The notes: generated by a model not told the origin, from the letters alone. A DNA stretch of 64,000 nt from Pseudomonas sp. dw_612 (GCF_018449725.1 NZ_JAAVVC010000009.1:62001-126000); one strand, 5' to 3'; shown: positions 1 through 9,594, counted from the stretch's first letter. Translations and numbers: made by a program.

Positions 1-359
1 TGCGGATAGTTCGCCCGCAACTCATTGAGGTGCGGCGCTATCAACGCGCAGGCCAGGGCGGGCGGGGCACTGACCGTGACTTCGCCGACGTAGCTGTCCT
101 GCCCGGCCAATGCGGTGCGCTGAACCGCGAAGGACTCGCTTTCCATGCGTCTTCCCAACTGCGCAATACGTTCGCCGTCCTCGGTGATGACGTAGGCGCG
201 CGGGCGCCGGTCCACCAACTTGAGGTTCAGCGAACTCTCCAGTGCACTGATGCGCCGCGCCACCGTGGCATGGTCGACCTTGAGCGTGCGGGCCGCCGCC
301 GATAACGACTGTTCCTGGGCGAAAACGATGAAATAGCGCAGATCCTCCCAATCGAACAT
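1..359 (-). CDS. LysR-family transcriptional regulator (partial, C-terminus outside window)
   Basis: Reading the minus strand from ATG at 359 gives MFDWEDLRYFIVFAQEQSLS, then AAARTLKVDHATVARRISAL. This is the typical N-terminal winged helix-turn-helix of LysR regulators. About 119 codons are visible; the frame is still open at base 1, so most of the effector domain lies outside the window. It is divergent from the EamA transporter starting at 486, with 126 bp between them, which is the usual arrangement for a LysR protein controlling its neighbour. That control is inferred from position only. Family assignment is firm; the ligand is unknown. Confidence 0.85.
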   Translation of the reverse strand, partial: MFDWEDLRYFIVFAQEQSLSAAARTLKVDHATVARRISALESSLNLKLVDRRPRAYVITEDGERIAQLGRRMESESFAVQRTALAGQDSYVGEVTVSAPPALACALIAPHLNELRANYP

Positions 360-485
360 GGGCGTTTTCTCACATTAAGGGTGAATAAACAGGGAATTTT
401 GCCCCATCGGCAAGCCTGCAAGAATCCTTCAAAACCTGATGAGCAGGTTTGAACGTTCACCGCACGCTTTGCCGAGGAAACAGTC

Positions 486-1409
486 ATGTCTAAATCAACG
501 CCGCTCGCGTACGCCGGTATTGTCGGCGCCACGTTTTTCTGGGGCACCAACTTCAATGCAGGCGCGTACATCATCAAGAGCATGGCACCGATCAGCGCGT
601 CCATTGAGCGCTTTGCCCTCTCGACCCTGTTGCTGGTGCTGATTTTCAGTCTGGCCGGAAAACTGCGGCTCAGCACGCTGAAAAACAATCTGCCGGCCTT
701 TATCGGTTTGGGCCTGCTCGGATTCACCGCGTTCAGCCTCGCGACCTTCTTTGGCCTGCAAACCACCACACCGATTAACGGCGCGCTGATCCTGGCGACT
801 ACGCCGCTGTGGACCATGATCTTTGCCGTATTGCTGGAAGGCGAACGCATTGATCGCGGCCGCGCCATCGGCCTGATATTGGGCTTGCTGGGCGTTGGCC
901 TGGTGATCACTCGCGGGGATATCCAGGTGCTGCTCGGGCTGAAAATGGCGAGCGGTGACGCGATGATCCTGGCCGGCAGCATGGCCTGGGCGGCGAACAT
1001 GGTCGGCACCCGGCGCTTTGTCAAAGACTCGACGCCGCTGGAAACGACGACGTTTTCCATGTTGTTCGGGGTCATCGGATTGATCGTGCTGGGCTTCATC
1101 TATGAAGATCCGCTGGCCGATATCCGCAACGCGTCGCTGGCCATTCATGGTGCGGTCATCTACCTGGCGGTCTTTGGTTCATTGATCGCGTACTTGCTGT
1201 GGTTCAAAGGCATCCATGCCATTGGCGCCGCGCGGACCTCGATTTTCTTCAACCTGGCGCCTGTGTTCACCATGTTGGTGTCGTCGATCCTGGGGGTGTT
1301 GCCCAATGTCTGGCAATTGCTCGGTGCGGCTGGCGTCATCCTGGGGGTGGTGTTTGCTTCGGGTCTGGTCTTCAGCCCCGATCAACCCAAGCCGATCATG
1401 TCCCGGTGA
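486..1409 (+). CDS. EamA/DMT-superfamily transporter
   Basis: A 307-residue protein with about ten hydrophobic segments and the two-fold repeat of EamA drug/metabolite exporters (inner membrane). The N-terminal repeat has GATFFWGTNFNAG, and the second half starts near residue 158 with SMAWAANMVGTRR. The ATG at 486 has a GAGGAAA ribosome site a few bases upstream. It is divergent from the partial LysR gene, which probably regulates it. Its 3' end overlaps the convergent SnoaL-like gene by 28 bp. Family is clear; the substrate (amino acid, metabolite or drug) cannot be read from the sequence. Confidence 0.88.
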   Translation: MSKSTPLAYAGIVGATFFWGTNFNAGAYIIKSMAPISASIERFALSTLLLVLIFSLAGKLRLSTLKNNLPAFIGLGLLGFTAFSLATFFGLQTTTPINGALILATTPLWTMIFAVLLEGERIDRGRAIGLILGLLGVGLVITRGDIQVLLGLKMASGDAMILAGSMAWAANMVGTRRFVKDSTPLETTTFSMLFGVIGLIVLGFIYEDPLADIRNASLAIHGAVIYLAVFGSLIAYLLWFKGIHAIGAARTSIFFNLAPVFTMLVSSILGVLPNVWQLLGAAGVILGVVFASGLVFSPDQPKPIMSR

Positions 1410-1798
1410 ACCTCCAGGGCATTACGTTCCACCCAGTTGTGCGCCAGCAGGCCGTCCGGACGCACTTCCCAGACGGCGGTTCCAAGCATTTCGAAAGGGC
1501 TGTTGCAGGAACGGCCACCGATAAACCCACGGTTCTTCCCGGCCAGTTTCCAGCGCGAGGCGACGCGGGTGCCTTGGGCATTCTGGAACGTCTCGATGGC
1601 GCCGAATTCGAAGTCTTCGATCGTCGACAGGAAGGCGCCAATCCAGCGGATGAAGGCTTCGCGACCGACGATATCCATACCACCGGACGTGATCACGAAG
1701 TCTTCGGCGACGAAGCGCGCGGCAGCTTGCGGGTCTTTTGCCTGCCACACCTCGCGCCAAAAGCTTTCTACGATTTCTACGGCTGTGTTGTTAGTCAT
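1382..1798 (-). CDS. SnoaL/NTF2-like domain protein
   Basis: A 138-residue protein with the layout of SnoaL/NTF2-fold polyketide-cyclase-like enzymes: an N-terminal helix (VEIVESFWREVWQAKDPQAAA), a middle segment with G-FIRWIGAFLSTIEDFEF, and a C-terminal sheet ending VWEVRPDGLLAHNWVERNA. Members are small cone-shaped enzymes or binding proteins of varied function. It lies divergent from the LysR gene at 1899, about 100 bp away, so that regulator may control it. It overlaps the EamA stop on the other strand. No specific reaction can be assigned. Confidence 0.75.
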   Translation of the reverse strand: MTNNTAVEIVESFWREVWQAKDPQAAARFVAEDFVITSGGMDIVGREAFIRWIGAFLSTIEDFEFGAIETFQNAQGTRVASRWKLAGKNRGFIGGRSCNSPFEMLGTAVWEVRPDGLLAHNWVERNALEVHRDMIGLG

Positions 1799-1898
1799 TT
1801 CGAACCCCTCGTTTCAGATTGAGTACGATGTTCGGTGCTTGCTATCCAGAACTCAAACGCATAAATCTTATGGCATCCAGTTGAAAGGCGAATTCATC

Positions 1899-2777
1899 AT
1901 GCAAACCAGCGACCTTGAGATCGACCTGCTGCGGGCATTTATTGCGGTGGCGGAAACGGGCAGTTTTACTGCCGCAGGGGACGTGATTGCGCGATCACAA
2001 TCGGCGGTCAGCCAGAAGGTTATCCGGCTGGAAGACATACTCGGTTTTCGTGTATTCGAGCGCACCAGCCGCGCGCTGACCCTGACGCCCGATGGCGAAC
2101 GTCTGCTGGTGGGGGCGCGTAAGTTGATGGTGCATTTCGATACCTTCATCCGCGATATCAAGGCGCCTGCAACGGTGACACTGCTGCGTCTGGGGATCTC
2201 TGAGAACCTGGTGCTTACGCAACTGCCCACGTTGTTATCGCGCTTTTGCAAGGTGTATCCCGATATTCAACTGGAGCTCACCACCGGCCTGAGCCACGAC
2301 TTGCTGGCCGATCACGAAGCCGGGTTGCTGGACGTGGTGATTGCCAAGCAAAGAGCCGGTCCGACGGCGCAGCGGGGTCGAGTCATCTGGCGCGAACCGT
2401 TGGTCTGGATCGCCGCGAAGGATTACGCCATGGAAGCCTCCAGACCCGTGCGGCTGGTGATGATGCGGCCGCCCTGCGCGTACCGGGCCATCATGATCGA
2501 CGCCCTGGCTTCGGTGCGACGGGAATGGGTTTCGGCGTGCGTGGCCAGCAACTTGATGGGGGTTCAGGCCGCCGTTGCCGGCGGGCTGGGGATTACCGCG
2601 TTGGGAACGTCGTTTCTGCAAGAAGGCATGCGGATTCTGGAACCGTCGGAAAAGTTGCCTACCTTACCCAGCACCGAAGTGTCGGTGATTGGCGACGACG
2701 TCCGCACCCGGCATCTTGTCCAGCCTCTGGTGTCGCTGCTGACGGAAGGGCTGATGTCGGGCACTCGGCTGACTTGA
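1899..2777 (+). CDS. LysR-family transcriptional regulator
   Basis: 292 residues from ATG 1899, chosen because the LysR HTH starts at once (DLEIDLLRAFIAVAETGSFT, then AAGDVIARSQSAVSQKVIRL) and GAAAGG lies just upstream. The frame is open further upstream without homology, so the longer version is unlikely. The effector domain follows from about residue 90. The C-terminal QAAVAGGLGITALGTSFLQEG is the usual final part of the periplasmic-binding-like fold. It is divergent from the SnoaL-like gene at 1798, a plausible target. The ligand is unknown. Confidence 0.9.
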   Translation: MQTSDLEIDLLRAFIAVAETGSFTAAGDVIARSQSAVSQKVIRLEDILGFRVFERTSRALTLTPDGERLLVGARKLMVHFDTFIRDIKAPATVTLLRLGISENLVLTQLPTLLSRFCKVYPDIQLELTTGLSHDLLADHEAGLLDVVIAKQRAGPTAQRGRVIWREPLVWIAAKDYAMEASRPVRLVMMRPPCAYRAIMIDALASVRREWVSACVASNLMGVQAAVAGGLGITALGTSFLQEGMRILEPSEKLPTLPSTEVSVIGDDVRTRHLVQPLVSLLTEGLMSGTRLT

Positions 2778-2782
2778 TGAAC

Positions 2783-3433
2783 TCAGCCGACCGGCTCGGC
2801 CGTACAACTCATGGCCGCTGAACCTGGCTTCTGGAAAAGCACCCCGTTGTCGGTTTGCCAGAAGCTGTAGCTCCCCTGTTTATCCTTGCCGGTGTATCGG
2901 GTGCCCGAATCGCTCGGCACCTGGTTCAGGGTGATCGAGCTATTCGCCCATTTCAGGTACACGGCACCGGGTTGAGTGAGGTAGAACGTGGCAGCAATCA
3001 GCGCGTTCAACCCGCTGCAGCGAAAAGCCAGTGGGCCTTCGGTGAGTCTGTCGGGATCCTTGGTTCTCACGATTGCCGAGCCTTGACGCAACTGGTGAGC
3101 GCGCGCTGCATAGCTGCGGATCGCACAGGCCTTGGGATCCGGATCGGCGCCACACTGATTGCGGTCGTTCATCCAGAACTGCTGGTCGATCACGATTTTG
3201 TCCGGGCGCGGAACGGCACGTTCATCGGTGAGCGCCAGGCGATAGAGACGCATCAGTTCGATATCCATCTGCTTCAATTGCGGGTCGCGACAGATCAGCT
3301 TCTCGACGGAGGCCTTTGCCTGGGTGCAGTCGAAAGTGGTCTTGATCGGCGCAGGAGGCTCAGCGTCGGCATCCGTCGCCGCATACACGTTGGCAGCGAA
3401 CAGACAGGTGAAAAGGGCCGTGACCGTATTCAT
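2783..3433 (-). CDS. Periplasmic LprI-like plus MliC (c-type lysozyme inhibitor) fusion
   Basis: A 216-residue exported protein: signal peptide MNTVTALFTCLFAANVYAA, then an LprI/DUF1311-like region (FDCTQAKASVEKLICRDP, LKQMDIELMRLYRLAL, paired cysteines). From about residue 135 comes an MliC-type domain with the family pattern F-x-C, V-x-L-K-W-x-N-S, S-G-T-R-Y and a terminal Cys (AMSCTAE). MliC proteins bind and inhibit c-type lysozyme in the periplasm or outer membrane; LprI of mycobacteria is also reported to inhibit lysozyme. There is no lipobox, so it is probably soluble in the periplasm. It converges on the LysR gene with a 5 bp gap. The domain call is good; inhibitory activity is inferred. 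Confidence 0.75.
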   Translation of the reverse strand: MNTVTALFTCLFAANVYAATDADAEPPAPIKTTFDCTQAKASVEKLICRDPQLKQMDIELMRLYRLALTDERAVPRPDKIVIDQQFWMNDRNQCGADPDPKACAIRSYAARAHQLRQGSAIVRTKDPDRLTEGPLAFRCSGLNALIAATFYLTQPGAVYLKWANSSITLNQVPSDSGTRYTGKDKQGSYSFWQTDNGVLFQKPGSAAMSCTAEPVG

Positions 3434-3572
3434 GGTGGCTTCACCCGGAACATTGACTGAAATGGACTATAACCCCAAGCGGGTGAAGTTCCACTCAGAT
3501 ACGTCGCCCGGATGCTTCGGTTCGAGACGAAGCGTGCACTACGCTGTAGGCATCCATCTTGAGGGAATGGAA

Positions 3573-4625
3573 ATGCGCCTGATCACCCTGCTTATATGGC
3601 TGTGCATCACCGGCTGCACCCAAGATGTTGCCGACCTCAAGCTACCGACTACCCAGATCACCCAGCTTAAGGTGCCGAAACTGACTTACCTGGGAGTAGG
3701 CGGATGGTTGGTGCAATGGAGAAACGAAGCCCTGCTGTTTGCTCCCTCATTCAGCAACCCGTCGTTTCCGCCCATTCTGGTTTCGCCAGATCATGAAAGG
3801 ATTGATCGGTACATGCCAAAGGCATCCGACGTGACTGTCCTGCTTATTGGCCATTCCCACTACGATCACCTGTTGGATGTTCCCCGGGTCATGCAGAAAT
3901 ACACTCCTCGTGCCAAAGCCTACGGACCGGAGACAGCCGGCCACATACTGGCGGCTGCCCGGCCTCGACTGAACTTTGAAAATGTTGAGCCGAAGATGGC
4001 GAAAGTGACCTGTAACGAAGATGGAGAAACACACTGCCGTGCGGCAAAGACCGGAACCTGGATAAGCGCCGGGCCTTTCCGTTTCATGCCCATCGAAAGC
4101 AAGCATGCCCCGCATATCTTGGGAATGGATTTACTTCCGGGCGCCTATTGCCAAGACCTGTCGACATTCCCCAGAACAGTGTGGGGGTGGAAGGAGGGCA
4201 CTACACTCGCATGGCTTGTGGATCTGGTCGACGACACTGGAAAAACGGTCTATCGCATCCACTATCAAGACTCCGCCAGTAGCCCGCCCATGGGTTTTCC
4301 TCCCCTATCGGTAGACGCAAAGCGCGTTGACGTTGAAATCCTCGCAGCAGCGTCATGGAGTCAGGTCAATCAATATCCTTCGGCGTTGTTGAGGGTGACC
4401 AGACCGCGATTGCTTGCACTAGGGCACTGGGAGGATTTTTTTGGAAACGATCCGTACAAACCTGAAGTTTCGAGGCTGCAAAAGGAACCGGAGTTGATCA
4501 AAAAGATCTGCGAGACTCATCCTCAACTTCCGGTTGTCATGCCGTATCCGCTCACGGATGTCCCGCTTCCTGCGCCTGATCCCAGCGGACGCAGAGGGCC
4601 GGAAGGGAAGTGCGGGAGTATTTGA
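3573..4625 (+). CDS. Metallo-beta-lactamase-fold lipoprotein
   Basis: 350 residues from ATG 3573. This start is preferred over ATG 3567 because GAGGGA at 3561-3566 would touch the latter. The N-terminus MRLITLLIWLCITGC is a lipoprotein signal with a lipobox cysteine. The mature part has the MBL-fold metal motif HSHYDHL (near residue 85) and a later EILAAASW/LALGHWEDFF segment supplying further ligands, resembling NAPE-PLD/UlaG-like hydrolases. It probably acts on an envelope substrate, which is unknown. The divergent MliC-like gene starts 140 bp upstream, and a terminator follows at 4638. Confidence 0.8.
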   Translation: MRLITLLIWLCITGCTQDVADLKLPTTQITQLKVPKLTYLGVGGWLVQWRNEALLFAPSFSNPSFPPILVSPDHERIDRYMPKASDVTVLLIGHSHYDHLLDVPRVMQKYTPRAKAYGPETAGHILAAARPRLNFENVEPKMAKVTCNEDGETHCRAAKTGTWISAGPFRFMPIESKHAPHILGMDLLPGAYCQDLSTFPRTVWGWKEGTTLAWLVDLVDDTGKTVYRIHYQDSASSPPMGFPPLSVDAKRVDVEILAAASWSQVNQYPSALLRVTRPRLLALGHWEDFFGNDPYKPEVSRLQKEPELIKKICETHPQLPVVMPYPLTDVPLPAPDPSGRRGPEGKCGSI

Positions 4626-4637
4626 ATCCGGATACAA

Positions 4638-4666
4638 AAACGCCCCGACAGGTCGTCAGGGCGTTT
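4638..4666. terminator. Bidirectional rho-independent terminator
   Basis: AAACGCCCCGAC at 4638-4649 pairs with GTCAGGGCGTTT at 4655-4666 (11 of 12 positions, 5-base loop), with A-rich sequence before it and T-rich after. It separates the convergent MBL lipoprotein and ldcA genes and could stop both transcripts. Confidence 0.8.
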
Positions 4667-4696
4667 CTAGGTTCAGGACAACCGAGCCCGCTTACC

Positions 4697-6982
4697 TCAC
4701 TTCAACACCAGCAAGGTATAAACCCCGGCCTCGCTTTCGATCCCATGGGTGTCGTGGGTGAAACCGGGGAAGGATTTGTCGAAAGCCTCCAGAGCCTTGA
4801 GATACGCCAGCAACGGCCCGTCCGCAGGCCCGGCGTTCTCGCCCGGCATTAACAATGGAATGCCGGGTGGATACGGCACGATGCCGGTGGCGACGATGCG
4901 CCCGGCGGCTTCTTCCAGGGTGACCCGCTCGATGTCATTGCGCACCAGTTTTTCGTAGGCCTCCACCGGGCTGAATTCGGCTTTGGGCAGCATGCCGAAG
5001 GCCTGGGCCATGTTGGCGGTGGTCTTGTGTTTCTTCATGGCGGCGAAGATGTCGTCGGCCAGGTCCTTGAGGCCCATGCCCGCGTATCGTGTCTGATTGG
5101 CGGCCAGCAGGTCCGGCAGGCACAGTTCCAGTTCGACGTTGTCGTCGTAATCGCGCTTGAAGTCGAGGAGGGCGTTGACCAGGGTGCCCCATTTGCCTTT
5201 GGTGATGCCGATCGAGAACAGGAACAGGATGGTGAAGTCAGTGGTTTTCTCGACCACGATGCCCTGGCGACCGAGGTACGCCGTGAGCACACAGGCCGGG
5301 ATACCCGAATCGAGCAGATTACCGTCATCGCCCATGCCGGGGCTGAGCACCGAGACCTTGATCGGGTCCAGCATGCAATAGCCGTCCTCGATGTCGCCGA
5401 AACCGTGCCACACCTCGTTCGGGTGCAGGACCCAGCAGTTCGGCTCGGTTTTCAGCAGGACCGGATCGACTTCATGGAACGGCACCGTGGCGTTGCCCAC
5501 TTGCACGGTCGGCGGCTGCCAGCAGGTGAAGAACCAATCGTTCTTGCTCAGCATCTCGTTGTGCATGCGCGAGATGACCTGGCGGAACGAGACGGCTTCT
5601 TCGATGGACTCGCTGGTGAGGATCTGACCGCTCGGGGCTTCCATCATGGCCGAACTGACGTCGCACGAGGCCATGATCGCGTAGTTGGGCGAGGTCGAGG
5701 CGTGCATCATGAACGACTCGTTGAAACGCCCGTGTTCGATGGGGTTGCGGCCGTTGCGCACGTGAATCATCGAAGCCTGAGAGAGGGCGGCCAGCAGTTT
5801 GTGGGTCGACTGGGTGGCGAACACCGTCGGTTTCGTAGCGTCGTGATCGTCCGGGCTGCCGTGCATGGCGAAGCGCTCTCGATACAACGGGTTGAACCGC
5901 GCGTAGCCGTACCAGGCTTCATCGAAATGCAGACGGTCGACGCTCTGGCCCAACAGTTCCTCGACGCGGGTGACGTTGTAGGTCAGGCCGTCGTAGGTGG
6001 AGTTGGTGATGATCGCGTGAATCGGCGTCGGGTCGATCCCGTCCTTGACCAACGGGTTGTTGGCGATGGCGGCTTTCACGCCCTCGGCGCTCAGGGTTTG
6101 CGGCAGAATCGGGCCGATGATGCCGTAGCGGTTGCGGGTCGGTACCAGGTACGTCGGAATGGCGCCGGACAAGGTCATCGCGTGTTCGGCGGACTTGTGG
6201 CAATTGCGGTCGCACAGGGCAACCTGATTGCGTGTGACGCTGGCCATCAGGATGACGCGGTTGGACGTCGACGAACCATTGGTGACGTAATAGGTGCGGT
6301 GGGCGCCGAAGACCTTGGCGGCGTAGCGCTCGCCCTGGCCGATCGGGCCGCTGTGATCGAGCAGCGAACCGAGTTCGCCGACCGAGATCGACAGGTCGGA
6401 GCGCAGCAGGTTTTCCCCGAAGAATTCGTAGAACGCGCGGCCGGCGGTGCTTTTCAGGAACGCCGTGCCGCCGGCATGACCCGGGGTGTGCCATGAGTAT
6501 TCGTAGGTTCGGGCAAATTTCACCAGCGCACCGAACATCGGTGGCAGCGCGGCTTGGCGATAGCGTTCGATGGCGGCCAGGATGCGGCCGCTGAGGAAGC
6601 GACTGGTGTCCTCGGGCAGCCAGATAAAGTCGTCGGCGTGTTGCATGACCACCAGCGGGATACTCGACGCGGTGCTGCGGTCGCTGATCAGGAACACCGG
6701 GACGCGGGTATTGCGTTCGCGCAGGCTGACCAACAGTTTGATGCATTCCTCGTGGCTTTCGCTTTTGTCCATTTCCCAGCTGAGCAGCACGCATTGAATG
6801 GCGGAATCGGAACGCAGGATCGAGGTGGCGTCGCTCAGGCTTTCCGAGGCGATGACGTTGACCGCACGTTCTTCCACATCATGGATCAACTGATCCAGGG
6901 CGCGACCGAAGACGGTGCGTTTGTCCGGCGGGTTGCTCACCAACAGCGTGAGCATCCCGAGGGTTTGTCTATATTCCGTCAT
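4697..6982 (-). CDS. ldcA: Orn/Lys/Arg decarboxylase, probably lysine decarboxylase LdcA
   Basis: A 761-residue PLP decarboxylase of the class I Orn/Lys/Arg family. Residues 1-130 form the response-regulator-like wing domain. The core has YSWHTPGHAGGTAF (about 161-174), the PLP aspartate in HFDEAW (D354) and the Schiff-base lysine in STHKLL (K395). It decarboxylates a basic amino acid to a diamine. P. aeruginosa LdcA is 751 residues, lies beside the antiporter gene ldcB, and acts in lysine catabolism to cadaverine. The same pair is present here, with a 4 bp overlap (ldcB stop, ldcA start), so it is translationally coupled. Lysine is the likely substrate; ornithine or arginine is not excluded by sequence alone. 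Confidence 0.88.
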   Translation of the reverse strand: MTEYRQTLGMLTLLVSNPPDKRTVFGRALDQLIHDVEERAVNVIASESLSDATSILRSDSAIQCVLLSWEMDKSESHEECIKLLVSLRERNTRVPVFLISDRSTASSIPLVVMQHADDFIWLPEDTSRFLSGRILAAIERYRQAALPPMFGALVKFARTYEYSWHTPGHAGGTAFLKSTAGRAFYEFFGENLLRSDLSISVGELGSLLDHSGPIGQGERYAAKVFGAHRTYYVTNGSSTSNRVILMASVTRNQVALCDRNCHKSAEHAMTLSGAIPTYLVPTRNRYGIIGPILPQTLSAEGVKAAIANNPLVKDGIDPTPIHAIITNSTYDGLTYNVTRVEELLGQSVDRLHFDEAWYGYARFNPLYRERFAMHGSPDDHDATKPTVFATQSTHKLLAALSQASMIHVRNGRNPIEHGRFNESFMMHASTSPNYAIMASCDVSSAMMEAPSGQILTSESIEEAVSFRQVISRMHNEMLSKNDWFFTCWQPPTVQVGNATVPFHEVDPVLLKTEPNCWVLHPNEVWHGFGDIEDGYCMLDPIKVSVLSPGMGDDGNLLDSGIPACVLTAYLGRQGIVVEKTTDFTILFLFSIGITKGKWGTLVNALLDFKRDYDDNVELELCLPDLLAANQTRYAGMGLKDLADDIFAAMKKHKTTANMAQAFGMLPKAEFSPVEAYEKLVRNDIERVTLEEAAGRIVATGIVPYPPGIPLLMPGENAGPADGPLLAYLKALEAFDKSFPGFTHDTHGIESEAGVYTLLVLK

Positions 6983-8388
6983 GATTGAGGCTCCAAAGTG
7001 GCGGATTGCAAGTGGTTGACCGGCACCGGCTCGCCCGTGATGTGCTGCGCACTGACGGTCTGGGTCGGCACGCTGTTATTGAGTGCTTCGAGACGGATCA
7101 GACGGTTATTGACGAAGCCGAACAGCGTGTAGCCGAAGATCGTCGCGACGCCGCCGAGCATCAGCGCTTGCTCGCCGGAACTGTAGAGCGCCAGATAGCT
7201 GTACGCCGCCGCCACCCAGGCAATGATGTTGGTGGCCAAAGCCTTGCCGGCCGGCACGTTGGAGACTTTCTGCATCGTTGCCAGCGCCGCCATGGACAGG
7301 ATGTACGGCACCAGGTTGGTCACCACCGCCAGGTTGACGAGGGTGTCGAACTGCTTGCTCAGGTCCGGGCTGATGGTGAGCAGGCCCAACGCGGTCTGGC
7401 CGGCGAGGAGAATCAACATGCCGACAATCGGCGTGCCGGCCTTGTTGGCTTTGGCGAAGATCGGCAGGAAGTAGCCGGTGTCCGCCGAGCTTTTGAACAC
7501 CTGGGCAATGGTGAATTGCCAACCGAGCAGCGAGCCGATGCAGGCCAGAATCATCGCCGCCATCACGATATCGCCGATCAGAGGGGTGAACATCTTGGCG
7601 AACACCAGCCCGAACGGGGCCGTGGAGGAGGCCAGTTCCGGGTTGGAGACGATGCCGGCGATGACATTGGTTGAAACAATGTAGATGACTGCCGCACCCA
7701 GGGTGCCGCCGAGCACGGCGATCGGTACGTTCTTCTCGGGGTTTTCCACGGCGTCTGTGTTGGCGCACGCCGATTCCAGCCCGAGAAATGCCCACAAGGT
7801 TATCGCCACCGAAGCACCGGCGGCTTCGAACCAGCCCTTGTCGTGGGGGTTCCAGCCAGCGGCGTAGACACTGCTGTCAAACCAGAACCAGCCGATTGTC
7901 GACACCAGAACCACCGGAGCGATGACACCCCAGACAGTCACCGCGCCGATCCGCCCGGTAATCCGCGCGCCACCGAAGTTGGCGAAGGTGGTGACCCATA
8001 GCAACGCAATCGTCGCGAGGCCCACTTGCAGTGAATCCAGTTTCACGTCGAACAGCACCTGAATGTAGCCAACCGCCGTAATGCTGATCGCCACATTGGC
8101 AATCAACAGCGACACACCATAGGTGTAGTTGGTCAGGTAGTTACCGGCTTTACCGAAGGTGTATTCGGCATAACCACCCATGCCGCCGGTCTTGCGACTG
8201 AGCATCCCGCAACGGGCAAAGGCATACGCCAGAGCCAGCGAACCAGTGGCCGTAATCAGCCAGGAAAGAATGGAAATGGCGCCGACTTCGGCGAGTTTGG
8301 TGGGTAGCAGCACAATGCCGGAGCCCAACATGTTGACGGCCGTCAACATCGTCAGTTGCCCCACACTCATTTTCTTCGCGACTGACAT
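6979..8388 (-). CDS. ldcB: Basic amino acid/diamine antiporter (LdcB/CadB/ArcD-like)
   Basis: 469 residues with about twelve hydrophobic segments. An APC-superfamily start (LTMLTAVNMLGSGIVLLPTK) contains the conserved glycine loop of TM1, and GLESACANTDAVENPEKNVP is the family loop of TM6. It belongs to the CadB/PotE group that exchanges an external basic amino acid for the internal diamine across the inner membrane. It is first in an operon with ldcA (4 bp overlap), so it probably imports lysine and exports cadaverine. The divergent kinase-like gene starts 208 bp away, leaving room for a regulated promoter. Confidence 0.87.
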   Translation of the reverse strand: MSVAKKMSVGQLTMLTAVNMLGSGIVLLPTKLAEVGAISILSWLITATGSLALAYAFARCGMLSRKTGGMGGYAEYTFGKAGNYLTNYTYGVSLLIANVAISITAVGYIQVLFDVKLDSLQVGLATIALLWVTTFANFGGARITGRIGAVTVWGVIAPVVLVSTIGWFWFDSSVYAAGWNPHDKGWFEAAGASVAITLWAFLGLESACANTDAVENPEKNVPIAVLGGTLGAAVIYIVSTNVIAGIVSNPELASSTAPFGLVFAKMFTPLIGDIVMAAMILACIGSLLGWQFTIAQVFKSSADTGYFLPIFAKANKAGTPIVGMLILLAGQTALGLLTISPDLSKQFDTLVNLAVVTNLVPYILSMAALATMQKVSNVPAGKALATNIIAWVAAAYSYLALYSSGEQALMLGGVATIFGYTLFGFVNNRLIRLEALNNSVPTQTVSAQHITGEPVPVNHLQSATLEPQS

Positions 8389-8596
8389 TCCGTTGCCTCA
8401 TTAAGTTGGGTTGGGGAGTTTTAGATATAGCAAAGGATGCAGAGGCTGCAAGGAGTGGGAAGGTTCAATGGCGAATTACGTTAGAGTGTTCATCGAGTCT
8501 GTTAAAAGGGCCTCCACTCGATTCGCGTCGTCGCGCCAAGCGGCTTCAGCGAACGAGCCGGGCAATAAAAACCGTAAATCAATCGTTATGTGAAGA

Positions 8597-9241
8597 ATGA
8601 ATCGTCCGCTGTTTATTTCTCTGGATGGTCCCAAGGGAACCGGTAAAACCACACTGTTGGAAGCCGTTACGAAAGCATTGAGGGCCGACAATAAAAAGGT
8701 AATCCGACTTAGCGAGAGTAAAAGCGATCCCTATCGGGGTGACACAATGGCCCTCGTTAACCAACTCGTCAGAAATCCCTCCCGGGATTTGGAGTTGGAG
8801 GTTTGTGAGCGCTTTGCTGATAGCCGTTCCTGGATTTCCCGGCACGTGCTGACTAAACAGCCACCAGACAGCATCATCCTGATCGATCGCTGGTACCCGT
8901 CTGATGCCGCGTTTCGCCGGATAGTCCCGTTTGCAGAGATTCTGCAGTTGAACATTGACCGGAACGTGCAAGTGCCAGACCTGCATGTCGGGATTGTCAC
9001 CGCCCCTGATATTTCATGGGCGAGGGCAGCGGCACGACGGCGTGGGCTGAGCAGTACTGTGATGCACAAGCTGGAAGAACATGTCGCTTGTACCACGGCG
9101 TTCGAGCAAGCGATTGCAGATCACGGCTGGGTTTTATGCCGTAATGAAGGAACGATTGAAGAGGCAACGATGCTGGTGGTTTCTGAGATCTATAGAGCCC
9201 TTCGAAGAGAAAGCCGCGTAACGGTCCAGGTGGATCCTTGA
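8597..9241 (+). CDS. P-loop nucleotide kinase, thymidylate-kinase-like
   Basis: A 214-residue protein opening with a Walker A loop, DGPKGTGKTTLLEAV (about residues 9-23). DRWYPSDAAFRR (about 97-108) matches the D-R-Y/W-x-x-S motif of dTMP kinases, and a lid-like arginine cluster follows (RAAARRRGL). The nucleoside monophosphate kinase fold is clear, but it is too diverged to be the housekeeping tmk with confidence. It sits alone between the two polyamine gene groups with no visible operon partner. The substrate is unknown. Confidence 0.72.
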   Translation: MNRPLFISLDGPKGTGKTTLLEAVTKALRADNKKVIRLSESKSDPYRGDTMALVNQLVRNPSRDLELEVCERFADSRSWISRHVLTKQPPDSIILIDRWYPSDAAFRRIVPFAEILQLNIDRNVQVPDLHVGIVTAPDISWARAAARRRGLSSTVMHKLEEHVACTTAFEQAIADHGWVLCRNEGTIEEATMLVVSEIYRALRRESRVTVQVDP

Positions 9242-9594
9242 ATTCCGGAGCTCGACTCACGTTAAACGGCGTGTTTCCAGGGCGATCTGGCGGCGCACCT
9301 TTCCATCACGTAAGCCGGTTAATCTTCAACTACACCTACAACGTCATGTAACGCCACATTCGAATCGTCAGAGCACTTGAGCCTCCAGCACCGCGGCCAA
9401 TCAAGGACGCGGCCCAGCCTTGTCTAAAGCTGAATGCCTTCGCTTTTATATCCGTGTGTTACGCGTCACAGGCAGTAAATGACGCTCTGAGCACTCGCAT
9501 CACTCTGTGAACTGTAACTTCTGCTCTTTCGATATGTCGTCAGCGAGGGCACAATGCGCATCCTTTTTTGGCTGGCCTTGCCGGAGGCCTCGAA
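9242..9594. other. Intergenic, promoter region of the carboxynorspermidine genes
   Basis: About 350 bp with no convincing gene. It should hold the promoter for the decarboxylase/dehydrogenase operon. No terminator for the kinase gene and no recognisable riboswitch or operator was seen. Confidence 0.4.

Noticed and set aside
5027..6496. 489-codon open frame on the plus strand opposite ldcA
   Set aside because: Antisense shadow of a high-GC gene; composition rich in Val/Gly/Asp/His/Arg without motifs, and the minus strand encodes a complete decarboxylase.
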